Of a DNA stretch of 64,000 nt, positions 8,079-17,550 are shown piece after piece. The notes beneath the pieces were generated by a model. The model did no database searches. It was not told the DNA's origin and saw nothing but the letters and a program-made list of their open reading frames with translations. Made by a program: the position numbers and the translations under genes. The DNA is from G963665975 sp963665975 (GTDB lineage: Bacteria; Bacteroidota; Rhodothermia; Rhodothermales; Bin80). How positions within the stretch are numbered: position 1 is the first letter of the stretch; every line of letters starts with the position of its first letter. Location: contig OY762508.1 in the NCBI GenBank assembly GCA_963665975.1, positions 1,736,001 to 1,800,000 of the forward strand, in the 5' to 3' direction.

Positions 8079-10454
8079 CTACAACTCCTCTCTCTTCCTC
8101 TGCAGGATGAAGAGCCCCTCGCTGATGCTTGAGACCACTATTGTGCCACTTTCGAAATAGGGATAATTGCTCCAGGCGCCCTGGAAGGCCGGAAAATCGG
8201 GCCCGAACGGCACCGTATCGAAGAAGCCCACCTCAACCGGGTCCGTAATGTCCGTAATGTCTATGACCCGCAGCCCAGCCATGTAGTTGGACTGATACAT
8301 GAAATTCCCCTTGATATAGAGATTGTGGTCTATAGCAAAGCTGTCACCATACCATTCCCCGATCAGCTCCGGATCGTCCAGATCGCTTACGTCCCAAATG
8401 AGTGTACGCGTACCCGGAATCTGACCGCCCAATTCGTCGAGTTCGTCATTCATGAAGAAGAAGGCATGGTCCTCGGTGAGCCAACCCTGATGAGCATAGG
8501 CCACGTTGGGATAGGCAGCACGGGCCACGGCAACCGGGTTCTCCTTGTCCGTAACGTCTGCGATACCCAGCGTCGATCCATTCGAACTGAAACAGACCTC
8601 ATGCCTCTGGTACGCTGCATCCGGGCCATGGTACGTGACACACTGCGCATCGTGCGTCCCAGCCCGTTCTTGCCCGGGCTCCGCATCGGCGAAGCAGCCG
8701 GCGAATTTCGGTCGAACGGGATCCCGTATGTCGATCATGTGCAGTGCACCCTTGCAACTTTCGCCTTCGCCACGGCTACCCACTGCATAAGCGTAGCCCG
8801 AAGCCTCATTGATAACAATGTTGTGAGCCGTAGCTAGGTGCGTATACAGGGCTGTTTCCTGAAATGTGTGGGGAGTCTGTGCTACCTCCCGCAACTGGGT
8901 CAGGTCGAAAACCTGCATGCCATGGGCGTCCGCGCCATCCGATACGATAAACGCATGATCTATATATACCTTGATGTCGCGCCATGCACTGGGCTTTGCC
9001 CCTTCCGTAAGCGGCAGCTCCCCAACGTAGACCGGTGCCCGGGGATCCGTTACCTCCACGAAGGCCGTACCGTCGGACCGCCCGACCAGGGCAAATTCGC
9101 GCTGTGTTTCCGGGTCTGTCCAGCCCCAGATGTCGTTGAGTGAAACTTCACTTGATCCACCAAGCCTGTCGATAGGCATATAGGAAAGCAAATCGACGTT
9201 TTCGCAGTTGAACTGCGCCGCCTGGCCATCGGTGCAATCCACGGGGCCGCTTGCTGCAAGCGGGTCCCAGCTGTCCAGCGGTGTCAGTCGGGCCTCAATC
9301 ACGGGGGCATCTCGGTCCGATTCCGTCCTGACAACATATACTTCCGAGTGCCCCACGCTTACCAGGCTGATTTCGTTTCTCGTGGCTACCGAGCGTCCTA
9401 CGTGGTTATCGCCGCCGGTACCCGCGACGGAGTTGACGCTCTCCCACTTGCCGAGCGTGTCGTTTCGTTCATAGTAGTTAGCTCTGCCAAGATTGGCCTG
9501 CGCCGAGGGCGCACCTGCCACCAGAATATTCCCGTGCGTGCTAAACGGCAGCATCCCATATATCCACAAATAGAGGTCTTCGGGGCCCTCTATTTCTTCG
9601 GTTTGACGCCAGGCGCCGTTGCTATCCATTGCAAATTCCAGGATCGCGCCCGTTGGCACTGGATCCGGGATCTTTGCATCCTCGCCCGCCAGATCCAGGG
9701 GCACCCCGGGCGCGCTGGCGAGGATGCGGCCGCCACTCGAGGCGGCTATAGATGTGCCCAGGGCCAGGTGGGAAGCCGCCCTCAGCTTTGCTGCCTCCAC
9801 GAATGTATCTCCATCCTTGCGAAAGACGTAAACTGCGCCAGCCTGCTGCTCATGTCCCGGAGACCCGACGAATACTTGCTGTCCATCAACCGCCAGGCTC
9901 GCTCCAAAGGTGTCACCCTCCTGCGTATCGCCGCCGGTCAGCCGGGTGGAATGCATCCACCCGTTCGGTGTCTCGACATATACATCGGCATAATCGGCCT
10001 CCGGCACGCCGGCAACCACGATGCTTCCGCTTAGTGCCACAACTCTTCCTATCTGGTGCTCGTTACTCGATTCATCCGGCAGAATGCGGCCGGTTTCCTG
10101 CCATGAGAAGGAGTCCGGCGAGCGCCGGAATATATATATGGCTCCACCACCTTCAAAGTGGTTGGGCGCACCGATGGCAAGGGTTGTGGCATCCAGCGCC
10201 AAAGAGAAACCAAAACCATCACCCGGCCGACCGTCGGAACCTGCCAGCGTATCGGTCACGACCCAGGGCTGATCCCCGTGTCCGCGAGAGAAAACCAGAA
10301 CCCGGCCCGGGGCCGGGTATTCTCGCGGCGTGCTCAGGAACACTTCATGATCGCCAACAGCTGTGGAAATCTGGAAATCGCCGGGTTGGGCCATTGCGGG
10401 TGAAGACATTCCAAGGACAATAGCTATTGTCACGTACCTGCTCTTTGTCGTCAT
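8079..10454 (-). CDS. Secreted FG-GAP / choice-of-anchor-B family protein
   Basis: 791 residues. A Sec signal ends near 'SSPAMAQ' (about residue 23). Residues about 30-400 hold FG-GAP-like blades ('GDGFGFSLALDATTLAIGAPN', 'GDTFGASLAVDGQQVFVGSPG'). From about 425 on, the choice-of-anchor-B/LVIVD-repeat domain is recognisable ('LNDIWGWTDPETQREFALVG', 'DLTQLREV', 'ATAHNIVINEASGYAYAVGS', 'HNLYIKGNFMYQSNYMAGLRVIDI'). This predicts a secreted beta-propeller protein of unknown ligand. No C-terminal sorting signal is obvious. It is transcribed with the DUF1501 and cytochrome genes on the minus strand. Confidence 0.8.
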   Translation of the reverse strand: MTTKSRYVTIAIVLGMSSPAMAQPGDFQISTAVGDHEVFLSTPREYPAPGRVLVFSRGHGDQPWVVTDTLAGSDGRPGDGFGFSLALDATTLAIGAPNHFEGGGAIYIFRRSPDSFSWQETGRILPDESSNEHQIGRVVALSGSIVVAGVPEADYADVYVETPNGWMHSTRLTGGDTQEGDTFGASLAVDGQQVFVGSPGHEQQAGAVYVFRKDGDTFVEAAKLRAASHLALGTSIAASSGGRILASAPGVPLDLAGEDAKIPDPVPTGAILEFAMDSNGAWRQTEEIEGPEDLYLWIYGMLPFSTHGNILVAGAPSAQANLGRANYYERNDTLGKWESVNSVAGTGGDNHVGRSVATRNEISLVSVGHSEVYVVRTESDRDAPVIEARLTPLDSWDPLAASGPVDCTDGQAAQFNCENVDLLSYMPIDRLGGSSEVSLNDIWGWTDPETQREFALVGRSDGTAFVEVTDPRAPVYVGELPLTEGAKPSAWRDIKVYIDHAFIVSDGADAHGMQVFDLTQLREVAQTPHTFQETALYTHLATAHNIVINEASGYAYAVGSRGEGESCKGALHMIDIRDPVRPKFAGCFADAEPGQERAGTHDAQCVTYHGPDAAYQRHEVCFSSNGSTLGIADVTDKENPVAVARAAYPNVAYAHQGWLTEDHAFFFMNDELDELGGQIPGTRTLIWDVSDLDDPELIGEWYGDSFAIDHNLYIKGNFMYQSNYMAGLRVIDITDITDPVEVGFFDTVPFGPDFPAFQGAWSNYPYFESGTIVVSSISEGLFILQRKREEL

Positions 10455-10561
10455 TATAAGCTGGAAGTCAATTGTTGGGCGCAGTCTGCATTGGAGAGTC
10501 CAACCCTATCCAGGTACGGATACCGATCCGCGTGCACGGACGGACCGCGTATTTTGATGCT

Positions 10562-11968
10562 CTAGGCAAACACATCAAGCAGCGGACTGCCGGTGCCGTC
10601 CGGCGTGGTGTATACGGGACGGCCTTCGATTTCAAAATGCGTTTCCGGCGGGATACCCAGCGCGTGGTATATCGTCTGGTGTACCTGATCGATGTACACC
10701 GGTTCACCCACGGTCGCGCACGGCCGCTCGGGCGAGGTCTCTCCCAGGACGTAGCCTCGCTTTACCCCGCCACCGAACAGCAGTATGGAGCAACCATCCG
10801 TAAAGTGGCGATGCATACCATAATGCGTCATTTCCCCAACGCGCTCCGGCACTGTCACCTGGTCTCTCACAGCCGCCTCGGGCCGGCCTTCCTGAATCAT
10901 GTCCCGGCTGAATTCGCTCGCCAGGATGACCAGCGTTCGGTCTAGCAGGCCCCGCTCTTCCAGGTCCAGGACAAGCTGCGCCACAGGCTGGTCAACAAGC
11001 CTCTTCATGCCAACCAGACGCGAATGGCCGTTCTCATGCGTGTCCCAGCCAAGAAAGGGCTCATACTCCGTCGTCACGCTGACGAACCGGGCGCCATTCT
11101 CCACCAGTCGGCGCGCAAGCAGACATCCCAGGCCGAATCGGCCGGTGTTGTACACATCGTAGTACTCCCCCGGCTCCTCTTGCAGATCGAAAGCCCGGGC
11201 TTCCGGTGACCGGAGCAACCGGTAGGCCTGCTCCATTGATCGAACCAGTGATTCTCTCTGGTAATCGTTGCCGCTGCTCCCCAACGGGCTGCGAGAAACG
11301 AGGTCTCGGTACAGGGCATGCCGGCGTTCCATTCTGCCGGCGGTCATGCCGGCGGGCGGCCGCACGGCCTCAAGACCAATGGAAGGGTCCGCAATCAGGA
11401 ACGGCCCGTATTCGGCGCCAAGGAATCCGGCCGAATGAAAGGCCTTCAACTCCTCGGCTTCGCCAACGGTGAAACGCTGGCCTATGCTGACGAACGGGGG
11501 CATGGCCTCACTGCGAGGCCCCAGGACATGGGCGATCCACGCGCCGATATGCGGCGCCTGAACAGGTTGTGGCGGCTCGTAGCACGTGTGCCAGTGATAC
11601 TGGTGCCGAGAATGCAAAATGAAGCCGAGATCGGCAGCCCGGTAAGAGCGGATCACGCTGCCGCGATCCATGACCGAGCCAATGGATTCCAAGCCTTCCG
11701 AAAAGTAAAGTCCATCCACCGATGTAGGCACAGCAGGAAATGTGCTCAAGATCCGATTGCTCTCCAGCCCGGGCTCAAACGGTGTATAGCGCTTTGGATC
11801 GAAAGTCTCCGTGTGCGCCATTCCTCCAGCCATCCACAGCAGTATGACGCTGTCAGCCCGGGCATCCGGGCGCAGCGATCGGCAGCTGGCATACGCCAAA
11901 GGAAGGGACGTACCCATCGCCGCGATCGAAGCAGCGCGCATTCTGGCCAGGAATTCTCTTCGCGTCAT
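10562..11968 (-). CDS. DUF1501 protein with Tat-like signal
   Basis: 468 residues. The N terminus 'TRREFLARM' plus a hydrophobic stretch looks like a twin-arginine export signal. 'VILLWMAGGMAHTETFDPK', 'RFVSVTTEYEPFLGWDTHENG' and 'LVILASEFSRDMIQEGRPE' match DUF1501, an alkaline-phosphatase/sulfatase-fold family of unknown substrate. The gene starts 9 bases after the stop of the DUF1549/DUF1553 cytochrome gene, the classical pairing for this family. The exact reaction is unknown. Confidence 0.85.
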   Translation of the reverse strand: MTRREFLARMRAASIAAMGTSLPLAYASCRSLRPDARADSVILLWMAGGMAHTETFDPKRYTPFEPGLESNRILSTFPAVPTSVDGLYFSEGLESIGSVMDRGSVIRSYRAADLGFILHSRHQYHWHTCYEPPQPVQAPHIGAWIAHVLGPRSEAMPPFVSIGQRFTVGEAEELKAFHSAGFLGAEYGPFLIADPSIGLEAVRPPAGMTAGRMERRHALYRDLVSRSPLGSSGNDYQRESLVRSMEQAYRLLRSPEARAFDLQEEPGEYYDVYNTGRFGLGCLLARRLVENGARFVSVTTEYEPFLGWDTHENGHSRLVGMKRLVDQPVAQLVLDLEERGLLDRTLVILASEFSRDMIQEGRPEAAVRDQVTVPERVGEMTHYGMHRHFTDGCSILLFGGGVKRGYVLGETSPERPCATVGEPVYIDQVHQTIYHALGIPPETHFEIEGRPVYTTPDGTGSPLLDVFA

Positions 11969-11977
11969 GATAACCGG

Positions 11978-14833
11978 TCAGTGTATGTAACGAAACTCGG
12001 GCGAAAGGAACATTGCCCACAGCAAGTCCGCGACTGATTCCTTTGACGGTGTTTGCCCCAAGGCGCGCCTGGCCATCCGCAACTCCCGTCGGCTTGGCGG
12101 CCTGCCGAAAACTGTCGCGTAGAGCCGGTGAACCAGTGATTCGGAATCCGAACCGTAAGACGCCAGCCATGCGGCGCTTCCCCGTTGCAGGAGGACGGCC
12201 AGGAAATCACCGTTAGTAAGCTCCAGCGACTGAAGCAGGGCAGACTGGCTGGCTCGCCGCGTTACTACATTCTCGCGAGATGGCCGACCCAGCGCTCGCA
12301 GAAACGGATCTTGCGTAACTAGCGATGCCCTGACAAACGGCATCGGTACCTCTCTGGGATCATACCGAAAGTCCGCCAGACGCCCCCAATAGCTGCGGTC
12401 GAAGCTGCCGTGGGAGCGGGCGGGCTGCCATGTGCTGTCTTTGTACGGGGCGACCATCCAGCTGTTGTCGTCTGCCTCGTCCACGGTGTGCCATTCAGTA
12501 CTGGAGAAAACCCACTGCCTGCTGCTGTCCTTGTAGGTGAGACGCAGGCTTAGCAGGAGACCCGCTGGATTGGGCATGCGTCCACTGTTTTCTCCGCGAG
12601 CAGCCAGCATGTTATTGCCGTTTGCCAGGGCCCCTTGTACATCCAGACGCCTGATCTGCCGATAATCTACCGATCCTGCCAGGTATTCACCGTTCAGGTA
12701 GAGGTCTGCCGAGTCGTCCGCCGCCACAATCATCCGGGCCTCTGCTACGCTGTCAGCGGGTTGTTCCAGTTCGAAGTCGTACCGGAAATAGCGGACGCCC
12801 GGTCTCGGCAATATGTCCCTGTCCACTTCACGCTCCCGGTGCCATATCCAGTTCGCCTCAAGATCTTCCCCTTCCGGGTCGAACGCAAGCCCGTGGTAAG
12901 CTGGGCCCAGCGTCTGGCTCAGGGCATCGGCAAACTGTTCTGCCGAGAGACTCCGGCGCCGGGGCCCTCGGAATACAAACCCCGGCTCCCGTGCCTCGAA
13001 TGCAGCGGGCACAGACGGCAACTGGTAGGCATCAGAAGTCATGATAAGCGCGATCAGACGCTTCAAGTCTGCCCCTGTGTCCCGAAAGTCCGCCGCCAGG
13101 TAATCAAGCAACTCCGTGTTCCAAGGCTCCCTGTCCATCTCGTCGACCGGCATGACAAGCCCGTACCCGAGCAATCGATCCCACAGGCGGTTCGCCATGG
13201 TGCGGTACAAACGACCATTGGCTGGCTGCACAACTATTTGCGCCAGCTCTGCGAGGCGCTCATCCACAGTCTCCGCCGTGATGACGCCCAGTTCACCAAA
13301 GAGAAAGGATGGCTGAGACATCCTGCCCGTAGGTCTGTCACACCGGAAAACCTCCATAGCCGAATCCGCGAAAACGGTCGCGAATCCATAGGCCTGGTCA
13401 AGCGTGAGGTTGCTCACGAAGCTGTCATGGCAAGAGGCACACTTGAGGTTCATGCCCAGAAGTGACTGCGATACGTTCTGCGCCGCCTGCATCTCCACCC
13501 TCTGGCTGTTGTTGAAAGCACCCCGCCACTGGATTCCCCTGATGAAGCCGTCCGATGCCGGCGTGGGGCTCAGCAGTTGTCGCACCATCTCGTCGTACGA
13601 CCAGTTCGAAACAAGCGCTTCGTATAGCCAGGTAGTGATCTGTCTGCGCCCGCCGGTGATGTACCCCGTACCGGAGTAGTCATTGCGAAGCAGATCATTC
13701 CAGAAACTCAGCCAGTGCTGCGCGTAACTGTGCGAGTCGCCGAGCAATTCCCCCACGAGTTGCACTCGCTTGTCCGCTTCCGGTCGTCGAAGAAACTCGT
13801 CAATCTGGGCCGGAGTCGGAAGTAGTCCGACCGCATCCAGGTATGCGCGTCGCACGAAAACCCGGTCGCTCACTACCTCAGGGGGGCGAATACCGTTTTC
13901 AGAGAAGTAGGTATTCACGAAACGGTCCACTGGATGGCTTTCCCCGGCGTCCGCCAACGGCAATACCGGCCTCTCCAGTGCCAGCGGTGCCTGGGGGAAC
14001 ACACGGCTCGCTCCGTCTGCCCAGTGCGCACCGAGATCTATCCAGAGCCGAATGAGGTCCGATTCCGTGCGGGTCAGCGCCTGCCCCTTCTTCGGCATAG
14101 CATCATCGTGCCCGCGCGGCAACTCAATTCGGCGGATGATTTCACTGTCGGCAGCGTGGCCAGCGACCAGAATCGGTCCAGATTCTCCGCCGGTCCTTAC
14201 ACCCAATTCCGTGTCGAGGGACAGCCCTGCTTCCTGTTTTTCTGCGCTATGGCATCGATAGCAACGATGAGCGAATAGTGCCCTGACTTCCAGGTTCAAT
14301 TGATCCAGCTCTTGCCTCGTATGCTGCCCCGCAGGCACGGCTCCGAAATCGTCGAGCATCGCTGCCGTAACGTCGTCCCCGCCACGCCCGGGCAGCGCCC
14401 CGCTCAAGTAATCTGCGCCGTGCGTTAGGCTAGCCCCAAGGTGTCCTGCCCCCGCCAGCACAATACATGTCGCGACAAGTGCCAATCTGTAGCCCGTCCA
14501 CAGCATTCTTCCCTTGTGGCGCCGTGCAATCGCATGCAGCACGGCAGTGGCACCAGCCAACGCTGCCGTCCAAAGACCCATCCACTTGTGAACGGAGGCG
14601 ATTTGACCGGAATAGGCCCCGCCCTCAAACAGTAACCACCCGAATGCAGCCGCAACGACTGCGGAAGCGGCACCAATGCGCAAAACCCACGTGATGCCAT
14701 CGCGAAGGTTGTGGCGCTGGCCAACCAGTGTTGCACACTCCATGGCGAGCGCTACAAAAAGCAGCGCGATCGGGAAATGCACGACTAGCGGATGCAGCCT
14801 TCCCAGAAACTCCAGCGGCCAGAACTCGAGCAC
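11978..14833 (-). CDS. Membrane cytochrome with DUF1549 and DUF1553 domains
   Basis: 951 residues. The N terminus (about 10-150) has four or five membrane helices like DUF2231 ('RLHPLVVHFPIALLFVALAM'). Next comes a planctomycete-type cytochrome c domain with heme site C191-Y-R-C-H195. DUF1549 ('VDRFVNTYF...DRVFVRRAYLDAVGLLPT') contains a second heme-like site, CASCH at 465-469, and DUF1553 ('NRLWDRLLGYGLVMPVDEM') follows. Start is GTG. The family is exported and thought to be redox active, but substrates are unknown. It forms a two-gene unit with the DUF1501 gene. Confidence 0.88.
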   Translation of the reverse strand: MLEFWPLEFLGRLHPLVVHFPIALLFVALAMECATLVGQRHNLRDGITWVLRIGAASAVVAAAFGWLLFEGGAYSGQIASVHKWMGLWTAALAGATAVLHAIARRHKGRMLWTGYRLALVATCIVLAGAGHLGASLTHGADYLSGALPGRGGDDVTAAMLDDFGAVPAGQHTRQELDQLNLEVRALFAHRCYRCHSAEKQEAGLSLDTELGVRTGGESGPILVAGHAADSEIIRRIELPRGHDDAMPKKGQALTRTESDLIRLWIDLGAHWADGASRVFPQAPLALERPVLPLADAGESHPVDRFVNTYFSENGIRPPEVVSDRVFVRRAYLDAVGLLPTPAQIDEFLRRPEADKRVQLVGELLGDSHSYAQHWLSFWNDLLRNDYSGTGYITGGRRQITTWLYEALVSNWSYDEMVRQLLSPTPASDGFIRGIQWRGAFNNSQRVEMQAAQNVSQSLLGMNLKCASCHDSFVSNLTLDQAYGFATVFADSAMEVFRCDRPTGRMSQPSFLFGELGVITAETVDERLAELAQIVVQPANGRLYRTMANRLWDRLLGYGLVMPVDEMDREPWNTELLDYLAADFRDTGADLKRLIALIMTSDAYQLPSVPAAFEAREPGFVFRGPRRRSLSAEQFADALSQTLGPAYHGLAFDPEGEDLEANWIWHREREVDRDILPRPGVRYFRYDFELEQPADSVAEARMIVAADDSADLYLNGEYLAGSVDYRQIRRLDVQGALANGNNMLAARGENSGRMPNPAGLLLSLRLTYKDSSRQWVFSSTEWHTVDEADDNSWMVAPYKDSTWQPARSHGSFDRSYWGRLADFRYDPREVPMPFVRASLVTQDPFLRALGRPSRENVVTRRASQSALLQSLELTNGDFLAVLLQRGSAAWLASYGSDSESLVHRLYATVFGRPPSRRELRMARRALGQTPSKESVADLLWAMFLSPEFRYIH

Positions 14834-15091
14834 TGTGTACCGGTAATCAGGGTTTGATCTTGTGTACGGGTGCAGGACCCAATATACGAATGCTAGCCGC
14901 CTTCGCTCACCAGATAGACTGCCGGCTCGCCACTACCGGTCGGTTGCGATTGTGCCGCACTCCGGCCCGTTTCTGGCACTTAGGGGAGGCTCTAGGCGCA
15001 TGTGTGCCGGTGCTTGCACGAATGGTCGCTCCTGCTGGACCGGGCCGTTTAGAACCCGTGCACATAACCTTTATGTTTGGGAATTATATAC

Positions 15092-15724
15092 CTATGTGCC
15101 GACAGGCATTTGGTTCTGTGCGGTAGGAGTGCGTAGTCTGGCTTGTCGCCGTCCCAGAGGCACTTCATTGGTTCCGTCCTTTCCCGCACGTAGGCAATGC
15201 TCCCGAATCTCTTCGAGATATTCCCAGCCTCCCAGGCGTAAGCCTACCGAAAGGACGTTCATGGCAGCATTAACGTCACGATCCAACACGTTACCGCACG
15301 TACACACGTACACGCGATCCGCTAACGCTAGATCGGCATTACGGACGCCACAACGTGAACACGTCTGTGACGTATAGGCTGCCTTGACTCGTATGGCTCG
15401 ACCATTGGCCCGCTTGGCCTCTTGTTCGAGCATGAGTCTCACGGTTCCGAGCGACTTGGCCGCAAACGAACGGTTTAGGCCACGCTTGCGGTTGCCGCCC
15501 TTCGCCATCAGGTTTCGGACTTGCAACTCCTCCAGCACCAGGTTGGCGCTATGCTGTTGGATGATGTCGGATGTGATCCGGTGGCATGCGTTCTTACGCC
15601 GGATCCGATTACGCGCCATCTCCTTCTGGCGCGCCAACTTCTTTTTGCGACGATTTCGGCTGCCGCGCTTCGACTTCGACAGCTTGCGCGATAGCTTGCG
15701 TTCAATGGAGGCCCGCGCCGCCAT
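15092..15724 (-). pseudogene. tnpB: TnpB (IS605 OrfB) C-terminal fragment
   Basis: 210 residues covering only the back half of TnpB: a basic helix rich in RRKK, 'LVLEELQVRNLM' (RuvC-like motif with catalytic Glu), the zinc-finger cysteines 'CSRCGV' and 'CTCGNV', and the last acidic motif 'LDRDVNAAMN'. Full-length TnpB is about 350-450 residues, so the N terminus with the first RuvC Asp is lost. TnpB is the RNA-guided nuclease of IS200/IS605 elements. The truncation point coincides with an IS110 fragment on the opposite strand. Confidence 0.85.
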
Positions 15725-15869
15725 GATCCACCTGGCACGGAGATACCCGGAGATTCAGCGCTGCATGCAGATGCCGGGCATCGGCGAGGTGGGTGCGCAT
15801 GTGTTCGGCACCTTCATTCAGACGCCGCACCGGTTTGACACCAAGCAAAGACTGTGGCGCGGCTGCTAG
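15723..15869 (+). pseudogene. IS110-family transposase internal fragment
   Basis: 48 codons reading 'LARRYPEIQRCMQMPGIGEV', 'GAHVFGTFIQTPHRF' and 'DTKQRLWRGC', then a stop. This is the helix-hairpin-helix part of the Tnp20 domain of IS110 recombinases and is clearly related to the full copies at 57561-58646 and 59906-60991. Both flanks of the gene are missing. It abuts the truncated tnpB head to head, suggesting an old IS110 insertion into an IS605 element followed by deletion. Confidence 0.8.
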
Positions 15870-15906
15870 AAAAGTTGAACAGCGCAAACACCTGACAGGC
15901 ATGCTG

Positions 15907-17133
15907 TTACAGAGACACCGTGAGGTCCGCGGATACGTGTGGATACGTGAGGTGGTGCATCCGAACCGATTGGGCGCCAAGCTCGGATTCGTGGAGCAGG
16001 AGCACATAGTCGGCACCGAATTCCCAAGGGTCGCCAGGAAGCTGGTCCATGTGGCAAATGAACTCGCCACCACTGCCGAAAGCGAGCCATCCACGTTCTT
16101 CCCGGGGCCGATCGTAAGAATTAATCCAAATACGGCCGTCACGGCCAACAATAACACTGGACATGACCGGAAAAAGGTCGGCCACGGGGCGTTCCCGGCT
16201 TAGCCTGGCATCTTCGCTCGGCCGCCAGTCCGGAGACGAATGCGCGCGGCGCTCCATGTAATCCTTGCGCCAGGCGCGTACGTCCGTGCTCGTGACCTCA
16301 CGATCTGGCTCTAACCAGCGGATGATCGTCCGCAAGTTTAATTCATCGTCCAGGACCCGGACTTCCGCTTTACTTCCGTGTGCCAACACGATGGTCGACC
16401 CTCGGGCGTCAACTTCCGCGAACGAAGAGAAGAGCGGGTAGAGCCAGAAATTCGTCTCTTCCCTGACGGTGCCCCAATTTACGTTAGGAATCCTGGCGAG
16501 GCTGCTGACAAGCGCACCGCTGGGGTCGTGGAGTTCGACAATCATGGTGTCCTTAAACGAAAAGTCCTCTTCTTGGCGAGTACCCCATTCCGTCCTCTCG
16601 TTTACGGTATAACCGTTGTCGAGCACGCCGCCAGCTCCGGACGGATTCAGGTACAACGGCTCAAGCGTCACGCGGCGCACGAATTGGCCTTCGGCCGTGA
16701 ATACGTTATAGCTCCATGGACGGTAGTTACCTACCCACAGGGTGTCGCCCGCCGTGACCCACAGGATATACGGATTCAAGAACTCACCCGGCCCTTCGCC
16801 ATGCTGGCCCATTGACCGTAGATGCTTACCGGTGTTGTCGTAGATGCGCACTTCGGCAGCTCTGCGGTCAGCCGCAACGACAGATCCGTCGGACAGCCGC
16901 CCCATTCCCCTGACCCTGCTAAAAAACTGATTCTCGTCTTCCTCGTCCTCGCCAATAATCAGGACGGGCTCCTCGCTGATCTTACAGGTCGCGTCTGATT
17001 TTGTGGGATCCACAGTGACGATCCGCACGCCAGAGCTGTCGATGGCGACGGAGTCGATGGCTATGGAATCGAATGCCGCAGGTTGAGCACAGGCACTGAG
17101 GAAAAGGACAACTGCGACGGCATAGCTTTTCAT
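15907..17133 (-). CDS. 6-bladed beta-propeller lipoprotein
   Basis: 408 residues with a lipoprotein signal ending in the lipobox 'LSAC' (Cys at residue 15). Repeats such as 'DGSVVAADRRAAEVRIYDNTGKHLRSMGQHGEGPGEF' are the NHL-like blades of the Bacteroidota 6-bladed beta-propeller family. It probably sits at the periplasmic face of the outer membrane, function unknown. Related proteins lie at 26614-27735 and 32160-33293. It is the trbF-side gene of the block that interrupts the trb operon. Confidence 0.8.
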   Translation of the reverse strand: MKSYAVAVVLFLSACAQPAAFDSIAIDSVAIDSSGVRIVTVDPTKSDATCKISEEPVLIIGEDEEDENQFFSRVRGMGRLSDGSVVAADRRAAEVRIYDNTGKHLRSMGQHGEGPGEFLNPYILWVTAGDTLWVGNYRPWSYNVFTAEGQFVRRVTLEPLYLNPSGAGGVLDNGYTVNERTEWGTRQEEDFSFKDTMIVELHDPSGALVSSLARIPNVNWGTVREETNFWLYPLFSSFAEVDARGSTIVLAHGSKAEVRVLDDELNLRTIIRWLEPDREVTSTDVRAWRKDYMERRAHSSPDWRPSEDARLSRERPVADLFPVMSSVIVGRDGRIWINSYDRPREERGWLAFGSGGEFICHMDQLPGDPWEFGADYVLLLHESELGAQSVRMHHLTYPHVSADLTVSL

Positions 17134-17550
17134 TAGGAAAGCGGGTTTGAGTGATTTGTCGGGCTCAATACGATTCTATCGCAAATGCCTTGAATAATAC
17201 ACGGTAAGGAAGGCTTGAGCCTTTGGCAGCGCGGAATGGACAAAAAGCGAGCTAAAGTGTTGACGGCTTACCCATGTTGTTGTTGCACAGATATGGCCGG
17301 ATAGCTCCCGTCACCTCCGTGATAGACGACTATGTATACGGAAAACCCCGATTGGTGCTGCGACCTTTAATCGCTGCTACACAAATTGCAACCTGCTAAT
17401 CAACTACGTCTTGCATTGAGACCGTAGTGAGCCCGAACATTGATCCTCTTACCGTAGGGTTCAAAGAAGACTCCCGTGCCCAGAACGAGATGCTCTGCCG
17501 AGGAGATGTTTCCGATAGTTGATGCTTCCTGTACATAGTTTCCCCTGTTA
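17134..17550. other. Non-coding boundary of the insert in the trb operon
   Basis: 417 bases between the beta-propeller start and the trbF stop, with no recognisable gene. It should contain the promoter of the lipoprotein gene (reading left) and the junction between insert and operon. No terminal inverted repeat or target duplication matching the 7115-7245 side could be made out by eye. Confidence 0.5.

Noticed and set aside
15092..15724. TnpB as a functional RNA-guided nuclease
   Set aside because: The N-terminal half including the first RuvC Asp is missing; the gene is truncated.
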